From: Loripinus fragilis
Lineage: Eukaryota > Mollusca > Bivalvia > Lucinida > Lucinidae
Assembly (NCBI GenBank): GCA_964019695.1
Contig: OZ026525.1
Coordinates: 65,566,253-65,630,252 of the forward strand
Direction of reading: 5' to 3'
DNA: 64,000 nucleotides
Below the pieces are notes generated by a model. It had not been told where the DNA came from, made no database searches, and worked only from the letters and a program-made list of their open reading frames with translations. Both the position numbers and the translations under genes were made by a program. This document shows, piece by piece, positions 21,111-31,600 of the stretch (its first letter is position 1; each line of letters opens with the position of its first letter).

Positions 21111-21740
21111 TATGTATTTGTGGTAGATCAGAAACTACCAAACACTACTTGTTTGATTGTTATAGATTTGATCATTTGCGCCAGGCAAAAATGTAATCAA
21201 TATCTCAATTATGTGAACCAACATTGAATGCTCTTTTATACGGAGTCACAGATCTGTTCGACTAGACAAATTGGCAGCTCTCCATCATCATACAGCAGTT
21301 TTTAGTAAGACTAAACGATTCCAATAAATTGTCTTTATGTAAAAATGCATAAATACTTTTTGACCTTGAGATGTACGAACTATTATACATTTATAATCTG
21401 TTTAAACGTTAGAAAATGAAATGATCTATCCCCGTGCAGCCTCTTGCTATATTATATATAATTGAAAGGTTTCCAAACTCTCGTAGTACATTTGAGTATC
21501 AGATATTAGCATTGGTACAGAAATGGTTTTCTCTTCAAATTTAGATAAAATGAGAAGAATGTTATTTAAAATGGGATACAGATTCGTAAAGTCTGGAGAT
21601 TTTCTTCTATATCTCTTTTATATGTTGTTCTATGGCCAAAGTAGTAAATACAATGTTTAAACAAAGCAATACCCCTCATCTTACTGGCTTAGCCTTGGGG
21701 TGTGAGTTAATGCGGACTTTTTAACTTTATGACCACTCAC
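21111..21740. other. No gene seen
   Basis: AT-rich. This is the downstream side of the minus-strand candidate exon at 21741-21998. No second exon found. Confidence 0.4.
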
Positions 21741-21998
21741 AATGTCTTGAGGCCCAAAAAGCGTTTTTGACCAATCAGGCAACAGCTCACAGAACCGTGC
21801 TCCAGACAACGTATTCTCTGTCTGATAAAGATTCTTCAAGTCAGATAATTGTAGTTCATGTTCATGCAAATTATTTTCTATAAAGTTCACCCAGCGTGTC
21901 ACAATATTGCAAACGGTATCAAACCAGGAAGTAGCTCTAAAAAGCTGGTAAGCATGCTGCGGAATGCTCAAAAGCTGCATGTTGGGGCGTAAAGTGGT
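21741..21998 (-). CDS. Candidate internal exon, unknown protein
   Basis: A minus-strand frame open for 86 whole codons between a possible acceptor (..CTAACATAG/ACC, weak pyrimidine tract) and a consensus donor (GACATT/GTGAGT). The peptide begins TTLRPNMQLLSIPQHAY and ends LLPDWSKTLFGPQDI; it is mixed in composition, with Trp, Cys and amphipathic stretches, unlike the low-complexity ORFs around it. Phase 0 at both ends. If read straight through it stops at 21681. I do not recognise a domain. It lies about 110 bp from element M, so it could also be a transposon remnant. Confidence 0.3.
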
Positions 21999-22105
21999 CT
22001 ATGTTAGATGTATAAATTGTTCATACAACAATGTGGCCAAAGGTACCCCTCTTCTTGATAAAAAAGCGATTGTTGTTTATACAGGAAATATTCATGGAAG
22101 TAAGA

Positions 22106-23199
22106 CCCAGTGAATCATTCGACGTAATCTGAAAGTGACGAAGACGTTCCCAGGTAAAACGTGTTTAAGGCGTGATCGTCACCCCAAAAGCGTTACATTT
22201 TGAAAACGTCCAGAACCTTTAACTTTCATTTTCAAAACGTGCAGAAGACTAATTAAAACCCTACATGAACACGTTTTTGTAACGTTTTGTTTAGTGTTCA
22301 AGACGTTTTTGTAACCCCATACCTGCCGTGGAACATTGCAAATCTGTAAGGAAAACGTTTTAAAAGTTGTAACTGTCTTTCTATATACGTACCCTGAACG
22401 CGATGGAGACGTTTTGACTTACTCTATTGAAGACGTTTCCATATAACACGTATTCGTCACTCACAAAGCGTTACAAATTGAAGACGTCAAATACGTTCGC
22501 ATTTAGTTTTTAAAACGTGTTGAAGACCTAGCGAAACCCTTGCATGAGAACGAGGACGCTTTTATAACGTTTTGATTCGTGTTTAAGATGTGGTGGTAAT
22601 CCCAAAACAATGACGTCTTCGTTTGGTGTTCAAACTGTGTTCAAAACTGCATCAAAACATTATAAATTTGCAATGAAGTCGTTTTAAAACGTGTTCTAGT
22701 GATTCCTTACGTGACTGAGACGTTTTATTATCCAAGACGTGTGCGTCATTCCAAAAGCGGACGTCAAACACGTTTGCATCTAGTTTTCAAATCATGATGA
22801 AGACCTAACAAAGCCCTTGCATGTGGATGTTTTTAAAACGTTTTAATTCGTGTTTAAGACGTGATGGTAATCCCAAAACAATGACGTCTATGTTTGGTGT
22901 TCAAACTGTGTTTAAAACTATATCAAAACATTATTATTCTGCAGTGAACTCGTTTTAAAAACGTGTGCTAGTGATTGCTGAACGTGACCGAGACGTTCTT
23001 TACACAAGACGTGTGCGTCACTTCAAAAGCGTTACAAATTGAAGACGTCAAACACGTTTTGTTTAGTTTTCAAAACGCTTTTGAGATGTCCTGCAGACGT
23101 CATTTTTGCTGATAAACGTCTGAAACACGTGTCTCAGACGGCCTCCAAACCAAAACTTACAAAAGACGTCTTCGTCACCAAAACGTATGGTTCACTGGG
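22106..23199. mobile_element. Element M: TIR element made of about 280-bp tandem repeats
   Basis: Left end CCCAGTGAATCATTCG..GTGACGAAGACGT; right end, read inverted, CCCAGTGAACCATACG..GTGACGAAGACGT. The interior holds about 3.5 diverged units some 280 bp apart (marker AGACGTCAAA-ACGTT at 22482, 22760, 23043) and seven GACGTC palindromes between 22483 and 23170. No ORF. No clear target duplication. Superfamily unknown. Confidence 0.65.
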
Positions 23200-23726
23200 G
23201 AGCTTTTGAAATCTATATTCCCTTAAAACAGGTCGATATGAAACAGTACTTTTTCGCAAGGCAATCAGTACAGGCTATGGTGAGCCTGTTTACTCGCACA
23301 GTCTCGCTAGCACAGTGTACATGAGAGTTCACACTGAAACCAGGACACTTCAATGGATAACCGCCTGCATAAGATTCCACAATGAGATAAAAGAGCGCAA
23401 ACTTTTGACACGGATCAAGTGTGTTTCTGTAGCCTTTGTTTATGTTTTGTTATATATTTCAAGGTGGCAGGTTACTGAGTACACTAAGTGTCACAGCTGG
23501 AAGCATCATGTATAATGTACATGACTAGTCGCATCAGAAGAACACTGACTGGGCCATTCGGTTTATCACTTAATGCCTGAACCAGTATCACTTCTTGTTC
23601 GTGAGACTTTGGTACATATACTTTTGCCATAAGTGACCAGCGAAGTCTCATATCTGACGAACCTGCTCATAAGAGCTTTTGTAACTCACTCACTTAAAGA
23701 ATGGGCGTACATAAAAGCTACAACTA
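23200..23726. other. No gene seen
   Basis: Spacer between elements M and H2. A 66-codon ORF at 23315-23515 shows no domain. Confidence 0.45.
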
Positions 23727-24575
23727 CAAGAAGTTCTAGCGATAAGGCGTATAAATTTCATTAGTTGACATGACTGCAAACACCAAATTTTCAAATAGCC
23801 CGATGTTTTTAAAAATGGTGTTGTTCGGCAGTAAAATATGCATAGTAGGCAACAAAATATGTTTCAAATCGATACACCATTTACAATACTGTGAAAACGT
23901 GCACTTTCTACTCCCACCCCTCATTTTACGTCTTTATACTGGGCGCCCTTTAGACCAGACTTTGAGTAAATGCATTGCTAGTTTAAAAAAAAAGTAAAAT
24001 TGCTAAAATGTTAGGGATAGGAGACAAACCGTATCGTATTCCTTTAGTGCATGCGTACGAAATACACCTAAAATTGTGACGTTTGTAATTGGAAAGATGA
24101 AACTGGTGTCTTTCAGTTTATTTCTAGATGCCCCCCCCCCCCTAGACCCTAGATGCCCCCCCCCCCCCCTAGACCCTAGATGCCCTTTGGACAACGACAT
24201 AACGCAAGAAACACTTACAACATATGTAAAGGGCACTTTAAGTCTAGGGGAGAAAGCACCTAGAAACAAACTGAAAGTCGCCAGTTTCATCTTTCCAATG
24301 ACAAATGTCACAATTTTAGGTGTATTTCGTATGCATGCCCAGAAGGAATACGGTAAGGTTTAGCAAATGAAGAGCACTTATATCCTTAACATTTTAGCAC
24401 TTTTTAAAAAAAAAACTAGCAATGCATTTACTCAAAACCTGGTCTAAGCGGCACCCAGCATAAAGACATAAAATGAGGGATGGGAGTAGAAAGGTGCACG
24501 TTTTCACGGTGTTGTAAATGGTGAATCGCTTTGAAACGTATTTTATTGCCTACTGTGCATATTTTACTGACGTAC
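23727..24575. mobile_element. H-family foldback element, copy 2 (right end lost)
   Basis: The left end CAAGAAGTTCTAGCGATAAG matches copy 1. From 23891 to 24507 it is one large inverted repeat: GTGAAAACGTGCAC.. at the left mirrors ..GTGCACGTTTTCAC at the right, with arms near 280-300 bp and the centre about 24195-24225. C runs (24129-24141, 24157-24171) lie in the left arm next to TAGACCCTAGATGCCC. Right terminus not found. Confidence 0.65.
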
Positions 24576-26597
24576 TCCATCTTTGAGGTGGTACCTGTCT
24601 CTAAATTTTCATGTCCTAAATCTATAGTTCTGTTTATTTCTATGATTTGTCATCTAGATTAAATCCAAAATACCATAGACATTATTTTAATACCACGAAA
24701 CCATTTGGATAAATTATGGTTTACGTTTTCAGAAGAAGTCCTTGTAAAATTTCAATATTTTTTTTTCAAAAATTTACAAAGCATTCAACATTCAATTCAA
24801 AAGATGGATATGTTCTAGTCTTTGTCAAGATATCATATTATCACAAAAACATGCCATATATATACTGCTGATCGGAGCCAAATATCATGAAAATCCAAAA
24901 CCGATAACTTTGACATTTCCTACCTCTTATGGGTATAGGTCAGTTTTAGCAAAATTAATTATTTAGTTCAAATGAATCAATAACTCGACATAAGGAGGTT
25001 GTTTTTTTAATCTACTTCCACCTTTCTAAAAGAAAGACATGTTTAGACATTTTTAAATGATTCAATGGTCAGATATGCAAAAGGTCATGACCCTGTGTCA
25101 TGGCACTATGAGGCCAAGACAATGTGTATCACTTCCTCAAGTCCTGCATGATATTGTTTAAGAAACATAATATCCTAACAATAAACATGTGAAAACAAGA
25201 AGACTAAATATTTCCTTTACATCCCAACTGATCTAGAGGAACCACATTTTGGTGCCGTGACCAGGAGAACGTGTAACAGAGTCTTATCAAAGGTATCATA
25301 AAACAGTGTTCTACATGTATAAGTGAGGTCCAGAAACAAAACTGTATGCCTAGAATAGACAGCCTGCTAAAGTATATATGTTGCTATTTGATGGAAATCA
25401 GCATCAGTTTCACAAAACAGAAGGAACAGAGAAGATTTAAGCATTAAATTAGCAATACCTTGAGACCGAAATGGTTAATTTTAACCAATAGGTTTGACAG
25501 GGGGGTATTTTTGTGAAGCAGGTTTATTAAAGAGTCTTACAATTATAAAATCATAGATATAAGGTTCTTCTCCTCTATGAACTGACTTGTCATAAGATTT
25601 CTCTTCTGTATGAATTAAAATTCTTAATAATTTTACATATTAAGTGTAACATTGGCTAGATGTAGAGTTTATGTTAGAAACTATATGTGTTAAGTACAGG
25701 TGTCAGCATATTGTATCATTTTGGCTAATATTATTGTGTAAGCACGTCATTAAATAAGAATCGTGGCACTTAATATCAAAGAATATTGTTTTGTTTTTCT
25801 TTTTCCAATCCATAATAGGGGAAAACATTGAACATATCAACTTCTACCAATAAACGTACTAGCATGATGATTCAAACTAAGCAAGTATTCAAGTATGTTT
25901 TACACTGAAACATAATTATTGTATGTTTTACGTTTCGATGAATTAGGGCCATGTGTTTACATCAAGTTAAAAAAAATATGTTACCGGTCTTTGAATTTCA
26001 TGAAATTTGGTAAAAATGTTAATTCCAAATTTGACTGAATATAAAATATACAGTCGAAAATTGGGGTACCATGCTATAAAAATGAATGCCCACCCAATAT
26101 CTTAATACATACAAAGCCATTTTAAGTAACAGCGAATTTTCAATGAATTAATTAATAAAACATTTCTCCGCCCGTTACATGATTACTTTAGAAATGATTA
26201 TAACTGGGTACCCTAAGGTATTATAGTGATATCATTCATGACGTCTTAAATTAGCAATGGAATGGCATAAAAACTCAAACGCACCATAAATATTAAAGTT
26301 ATAGCCCAGACAATTAAATAACGTAATATTTTCAAAATCCAAGCGTGGCAGACTACCATGTTAATTTCCCATATCATGCAAGAGCCCCTTTCTTCTTTTA
26401 TCAACAAGTTCTAGCCTATTCTAGTCAGATGTTTCATCTTAAACAAAGCAGGCAGAATAGACTAGCTGCAAGAATATGAAATGACACATTGATACAAAAA
26501 TGTTTTAAGGACTGGAGCCAGTCTAATCTGCTTGGTGACTAAGGACTGGTCCGTCGTTATGCAATCAAAGAAAAAAACCGTAGTCATAGCTATGAAT
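24576..26597. other. AT-rich, no gene; possible LTR/primer-site junction
   Basis: About 2 kb of AT-rich DNA with no credible ORF. At 25249-25266 TTGGTGCCGTGACCAGGA resembles, from memory, the sequence after the 5' LTR of BEL/Pao-type retrotransposons, but no gag or pol frame follows and no second LTR was seen. Confidence 0.4.
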
Positions 26598-26800
26598 CAT
26601 GCATGGACGACCCAGAGAGAGAACAGGGGGTCCGGATACCCCCTGGAAAATCACAAGTGGCTTATATGAATCTACCTTTAGAAGCAATAGGACCCCTTGG
26701 GTACCAAAGGGGTCCAATTGCTTCTCGGGGGAGGTTCGTGCGGACGTTGATGACTTTAAAAAGCGTTGTCAGGACTTACCCTCCAACTGACGAGAATTTT
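26598..26800. mobile_element. N-family-related repeat with internal hairpin
   Basis: CATGCATGGACGACCCAGAG, AACAGGGGGTCCGGATACC and TCACAAGTGGC resemble the family's end region. A hairpin AGAAGCAATAGGACCCCTT / AAGGGGTCCAATTGCTTCT lies at 26681-26727. Short ORFs 26599-26803 run through it. Confidence 0.45.
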
Positions 26801-26870
26801 TGATTCCGCCCTTGACCATGGGTTTATAACCAGGTATGAAGAAAAAAAACATCCATGTTTTATCCCACAT

Positions 26871-27107
26871 TTACTGTCCTGCCAATGACAGTGTACTGAC
26901 AGTGACGTCGTGTTTAGTTTATTTTTTTTTAAGTAAAACATTAACTTGTACACTCCATTTGAGCTAACGCGAATCGATAGATCACCTGTGTATTAATCCT
27001 ATCCTGTGGATAGGATTAATACAGAAGTGATCTATCGTTTCTGAGTCCCAGATAATTGTGTAAACAAAACATGACGAAAGTGTCACTCTTGGCTGGCAGG
27101 TTAGTAA
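26871..27107. mobile_element. C-family MITE, copy 1
   Basis: TTACTGTCCTGCCAATGACA at the left; right end GTGTCACTCTTGGCTGGCAG. Near-symmetrical: GATAGATCACCTGTGTATTA pairs with TAATACAGAAGTGATCTATC around ATCCTATCCTGTGGATAGGAT. Relatives at 44011-44207 and 49552-49780. Confidence 0.7.
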
Positions 27108-27600
27108 TAACGTTTGGTTATCCTTTTGAATTGATCAGGACAAGGCTTTCCAACGATTATTTTGAATTTATTAACTTTATTAACTAAGTCATCATTAAAA
27201 ACTAGTTTATTGTATGCCTTGTTGCAGAAAAGTTTTAAACCAACATTGTTATAAACAATCAACTCTGAGTGTGGTATAATTTAGAAAATGCTTTATGACG
27301 TTTTTACATGTATATCCCAAGAAGGACTTGAAGGGGAACGCACTTGACAGGATCAGAGAGACTTTTGACAATAAAAACACAGGTGCATTTGTTGAGTCCC
27401 TTGAGTCCCTTTCAAGGGAAATTGTACTCATCTTCTTCATCAATTGTGCAATGATTCATGTAAGTGTTACAAAATAATTCCTATACGTCCAAAATTAGAA
27501 GAGTCACGCAGAATATAAATATATGTCCTCTTTTGGAGAATGAGATTTCGTTTGAAGAGATACTGAAATTCATCACGTCGAAAACAGAACCACCTAAGAA
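27108..27600. other. No gene seen
   Basis: AT-rich. Overlapping 60-64-codon ORFs on both strands (27249-27477) lack support. Confidence 0.45.
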
Positions 27601-27834
27601 ATGCGCTGTGGCATGAAATTTCCAACAATTTGGTATGTGCGACCAGCTAAGGCTCAGACCAGCCTGCGCATACGCGCAGACTGATCAGAGCCTTTGCTTG
27701 AATATTCAATGAGTGATAAGCTACTAACAGAACATCATTTATAGCTTCTAAGCTTAAAATGAGGCTGTACAGGCTCGTCTGAATCTACACTTGTCAATAT
27801 ACCACATTGTTGGAAATCACTTGCTGCTGCTCAT
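27601..27834 (+). mobile_element. B-family MITE, copy 1
   Basis: GGCATGAAATTTCCAACAAT at the left and inverted ATTGTTGGAAATCACTTGC at the right. The core hairpin AGGCTCAGACCAGCC..TGATCAGAGCCT lies at about 27650-27702, followed by GAGGCTGTACAGGCTCGTC. Four copies in the window. Confidence 0.8.
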
Positions 27835-27898
27835 TAATGTCTATCCAATGTATCCGCCTCCCCATCCTTCAGTCTCCTCTGCTTCCTCTGAAACAAAA

Positions 27899-28300
27899 TA
27901 CATAGAGGATCTTACATGAGTGCTCATGTTTTATTGAATTAAATTAATGAGCCGCGGCATGAGATTTCCAAAAAATTGACATTTAGACAAGTGTAGACTC
28001 GGACGAGCCTCTGCAGCCTCCCTTTAAGCTAAGAAACTCCAAATGGTGTTCAGTCAGTAGCTTAACAATCACAGAATACTCTAGCAAATAGCAAAGGCTT
28101 TGATCAGACTGCGCGTATGCGCAGGCGGATCTGAGGCTTTGCTGGTCGCACATACCACATTGTTGGAAATCTCATGCACTGGCTCATTTATGAAACGAGT
28201 TGGGGAAAATAGATAAAATGCGAAGCTTGCCAATTTCTCCAAAGGGTCCCAAGTATGTGGCACAAACAGATTTTTTTGTACATAGATGAAGATTTTGTAA
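27899..28300 (-). repeat. F-type second hairpin, interrupted by a B MITE
   Basis: CATAGAGGATCTTACATGAG..TTTTATTGAATT (27900-27946) resumes after the inserted MITE with TGAAACGAGTTGGGGAAAAT..GCTTGCCAA (28191-28235); together these are the reverse complement of the second hairpin of the F copy at 10134-10480. The part 28236-28300 recurs inverted near 29380-29440. Confidence 0.65.
27947..28187 (-). mobile_element. B-family MITE, copy 2, nested
   Basis: ATGAGCCGCGGCATGAGATT .. to .. ACTGGCTCAT, inverted relative to copy 1. TTA flanks it on both sides (27944-27946 and 28188-28190), and removing it rejoins the F-type repeat. The core hairpin is at about 28098-28146. Confidence 0.8.
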
Positions 28301-28616
28301 AAAAACTTGTCAAATTTTCTGTCTTTAATTAACAGGTAAATTTCGTAATGATTCGTCACAAAAGAATATTCACAAGGGGTATTCATACCGCTATTCAACG
28401 ATTGTGTATATCATATTCTTGCCGTTTGCATACTCAGAATGTGCCTTCCATTGAAGAATCTACTTTGAGCATGATTATTTGTAGGTACAGAAGCTGTGAT
28501 TTTGCGTGACTGGCCATTTTTCTCTTATGCACATACTCCTAAATGGATGGTTTCGAGATGACCCCTCTAGTTTAACGCAAGAGCGAATCAGGCGTAATTT
28601 CCAGCCACCAATCGCC
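28301..28616. other. No gene seen
   Basis: AT-rich. A 105-codon minus ORF (28081-28398) crosses the B MITE and is not credible. Confidence 0.45.
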
Positions 28617-28935
28617 TTAGCCTGTGTTTTTTTGGCACCAAAGAGCGTACGCCGCTGCCTCGCCTCTGGCTTACGCCGATCACATGACCGGGGATTGGTA
28701 GTAAGCCGCTGCAATCGAGCAACAATGGCGCAAAAGTATTTACTTTGTGGTAAGAACCGTTAAGAGGCGAAACAGGCCTCGCCACTTCCACGCCTTGGCT
28801 GAAATTTGGCGAGATTGGCATACGCCGGTAGTGCGCCTATAGGGTGAGCCTCCACGTGATCCAAATCAATCGAGTGCCCCGACAGTTATAGACTTAATCG
28901 GCTTACGCCCGGCAAAGCCAAAGAAACGCACCCTT
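28617..28935 (-). repeat. G-family repeat, copy 2
   Basis: Reverse complement of the repeat at 5616-5917, ending AGCCAAAGAAACGCACCC. It keeps an open minus-strand frame (PISPNFSQGVEVARPVSPLN..) at 28588-28821. An extra AGGTAG-type insertion and several indels separate the copies. Confidence 0.6.
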
Positions 28936-29814
28936 AGTTTTGTGAATCGGAGCGGTGCAATATGACTTTTTGACTAGAATATTTGACTTAGTTTATTTGC
29001 GCTTCGCTTAAAATGCTTAAAGAGCGCATCTAGGCGCAGGGTTAATTGCAGCATCGTGGCTGTTTGGAACGTTTGGAGAAGTTGGCGCTGAATTGTCTCT
29101 AAAACTTTCATCGCAAACGCAGTTTACTAAAATTAATGATGATGATGTAAACTATCGTTAAAATTTATAGGGGTCATCTCAAAACCGCCCGTTTTGGAGC
29201 TCGTGCATACACTAAGTGCCATGCGAAACCCCAGCTCTTGCACCACAGGTCGAATAACTGTATATTTACCGCTTACAATGATTTTGAGACATAACCTTTC
29301 TGTAACGCAGGGCTACGAATTTTATCTGCCAATAAAAACATAAACTTTTGCACAAATGTATAATTTATTGTGAAATCTTCATCTATGTATGCAAAATCTG
29401 TTTGCGCCAACCTAGGAACCTTTTGGAGAAGTTAGTGCTAAGTTAACCGCGAACACATTTTGCTAAAATTGAAAATACAAAAAAAGTTATTGCGAAAAAA
29501 ATAGTTCTTTATTATAATCTGGTGTTAAGTATATGATAAATTCCTTGTAGTTGCTGGCGTATCTTGTCAGCATTTTAATTATAATGTAATAGTGAAAAAT
29601 TCAAGTGTGTTACGTACTGCGACATTGGTGTTTTGCAAGAACGAAAAATGCATCGTGGACCACCTGACAGAACTGTACTTCGTCAATGCCGTCGGGCACA
29701 TCTAAATAACACACCATTTCCCAGTCATCTTGGCAGTCATTATCCTCTGATAAAGAATCTAAACACACGGAATCATATTATGAGATGGCCTGTTCATGGC
29801 ATACACACACACAC
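28936..29814. other. No gene; diverged internal duplication
   Basis: GTTTGGAGAAGTTGGCGCTG..CGCAAACGCAG (29067-29124) and CTTTTGGAGAAGTTAGTGCT..CGCGAACACA (29419-29459) are diverged direct repeats about 350 bp apart. ATCTTCATCTATGTATGCAA near 29377 is inverted relative to 28275. Confidence 0.4.
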
Positions 29815-29873
29815 GTGTAAGTTATAGCCAAAAGAGGTGGCAACAGTGGCACCCCTTATGTGTAAACTTACAC
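29815..29873. repeat. Small foldback, copy 1
   Basis: GTGTAAGTTATAGCCAAAAG.. pairs with ..CTTATGTGTAAACTTACAC around GGTGGCAACAGTGGCACC. A larger copy is at 44968-45040. Confidence 0.6.
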
Positions 29874-29979
29874 TTACTCTCATCCAAAAACAATTAGAGG
29901 CCAACATTATTCCAAGGATAAATGTCAAACATTCATTTCTACCTGTTATTCCCCCTGAACAATCGAGCAGAACATAACT

Positions 29980-30210
29980 TTTAACCCTTAAAGCGCCAAT
30001 CATGACTGCTGCAGATGACAATTTTTCGACATCTTTCCTAATTTTCGAAGGAAATAAGGAATGATATTTCATGAGAATCGTCTGCCAGCAGAATTTCATG
30101 CCTTATTTGTTTTGTGTTTGTTTGTTTGTTTGTTAGTTTGTTTGTTTGTTTGTTTTTGAATTTAAAATTGTCGCCTGCTGCAAATTATAGGTGGCGCTTT
30201 AAGGGTTAAA
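29980..30210. mobile_element. U-type MITE with TTTAACCCTTAAAGCGCC ends
   Basis: TTTAACCCTTAAAGCGCC at the left and GGCGCTTTAAGGGTTAAA at the right are perfect inverted repeats; inside, ACTGCTGCAGATGACAATTT mirrors AAATTGTCGCCTGCTGCAAA. A (GTTT)n run lies at 30113-30155. Confidence 0.75.
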
Positions 30211-30949
30211 GCAATTGAAAGGTTACACCATGGTGAGTGGTTGTTAAGTGTGCACTGTTTCTGAAAAAAGCCATATTTAAAGCAAGTTGCCAATCCGTTT
30301 GACGATTTTAAAACAAAATCCGGACCTGCAACTTACAACTGAGTTGCCGGTTGCCGATTCAGTTGTCGATCAGAAGCAAAGTTTGCAATGTTCCTGAATA
30401 AAAAAAGCAAATTTTCAAAAATAGTAAATGAGTATGATCAGGAAATACCACAATCACAAACTGCAGACAACTGCAGGCAAGCCTGTTTCCAATCAGTATA
30501 CTGGTTTTAAAACAAATATGCATGACTTGTATATTTTTGTAAATGTGTTCTTCATGGCAAAGCTGAAAAATACTGCAATAAAGATTTTAACCACCGGCCG
30601 CCGTTTACGCCAAAGTGGGGAATTTTCTTTAATAAAATAAAATATTTAAAATTGCCCTATTTCGAGATGCTCTTTTTAATTATTTTGAAAGTGAAGGCTT
30701 AAATGAGTGTGATGTTCTAATTCACTGTTAGACACGCGTGAAAATGCACGGTTTCATGCCTTTAATCTTATGCTTTCTGGACTCCTTAAAACGCATTATC
30801 TTCTGATAGGTGGCATGCACAGTACATACTTACGATCCTTGAGAATATAGATATGCACAGACAATACTTCTAAATGAGTACAACAGTGAAAACTCAAATC
30901 AAGACTACAGATGCGGCATTTTGGCTTCTTCAATCTTCGGGGACTAAAG
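30211..30949. other. No gene seen; X-type fragment
   Basis: AT-rich. At 30428-30480 ATGATCAGGAAATACCACAA followed by TCACAAACTGCAGAC matches inverted X-family ends (see 60650-60905). The 70-codon ORF at 30428-30640 starts inside it. Confidence 0.45.
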
Positions 30950-31166
30950 TATTGTAAATTCAGAAATTTTCGCGAGAATTTATTTTCGCGCCTTGAATAG
31001 CGATTGATGGCGTATTTGCGAGGTTACAAATTCATGACAAGGACATGATTTATCGAAATTAGTAAACGACAGAGTTTTCTCGCCAGTTTGCGAAGGTTTT
31101 GTTTGCACGAATCTTGCGAAGTTTCGCGAAAAAAAAACCTCGCGAAAATTTCCGAATTTACAGTAT
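30950..31166. mobile_element. V-type MITE with TTTTCGCGAG ends
   Basis: TATTGTAAATTCAGAAATTT then TCGCGAG at the left mirrors CTCGCGAAAATTTCCGAATT then TACAGTATA at the right. Flanked by imperfect direct repeats CAATCTTCGGGGACTAAAGT (30931-30950) and CAATCTTCGGGGATTGAAGT (31172-31191). Confidence 0.75.
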
Positions 31167-31269
31167 AAAAACAATCTTCGGGGATTGAAGTATATCTTAA
31201 TTTGGAAAGTAATATTTTAACCACAAGATATGTACATTGAATCATTATCAAACCAGGTGGAATAGAAAT

Positions 31270-31372
31270 CCGAGCCTTCTCTGGTGTTTAAGTGGCTTTG
31301 TCATATTTTGATATTTGCCACTAGTGGCGAATATCAAAAAAAGAAAAGCCACTAAAACGTCAGAAAACTCGG
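31270..31372. repeat. 103-bp foldback
   Basis: CCGAGCCTTCTCTGG..GTTTAAGTGGCTTT.. on the left mirrors ..AAAAGCCACTAAAAC..TTCTCGG-type sequence on the right. The perfect centre is TTTGATATTTGCCACTAG / CTAGTGGCGAATATCAAA. Confidence 0.65.
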
Positions 31373-31600
31373 ACCAATGGAATAGTTAATTAGTATAAAA
31401 AGGGTTAATGCCATCTAGCTTGAGCTATGTTATTTACCTTCACATTTTTCCTGCCCCACAACATACATCGTCTCATTAACGGCACAGAATGAGTCCCTGT
31501 TCTTTTCCTCAATTTCTATTGGTATCTCCTTGCTACATTTGGGTACCCATCCTACAGGGCATGAAACAGCACATAGCGCTATAATTGAAACAATATTAAA

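Noticed and set aside
28081..28398. 105-codon minus ORF
   Set aside because: Crosses the B MITE insertion and an F-type repeat.
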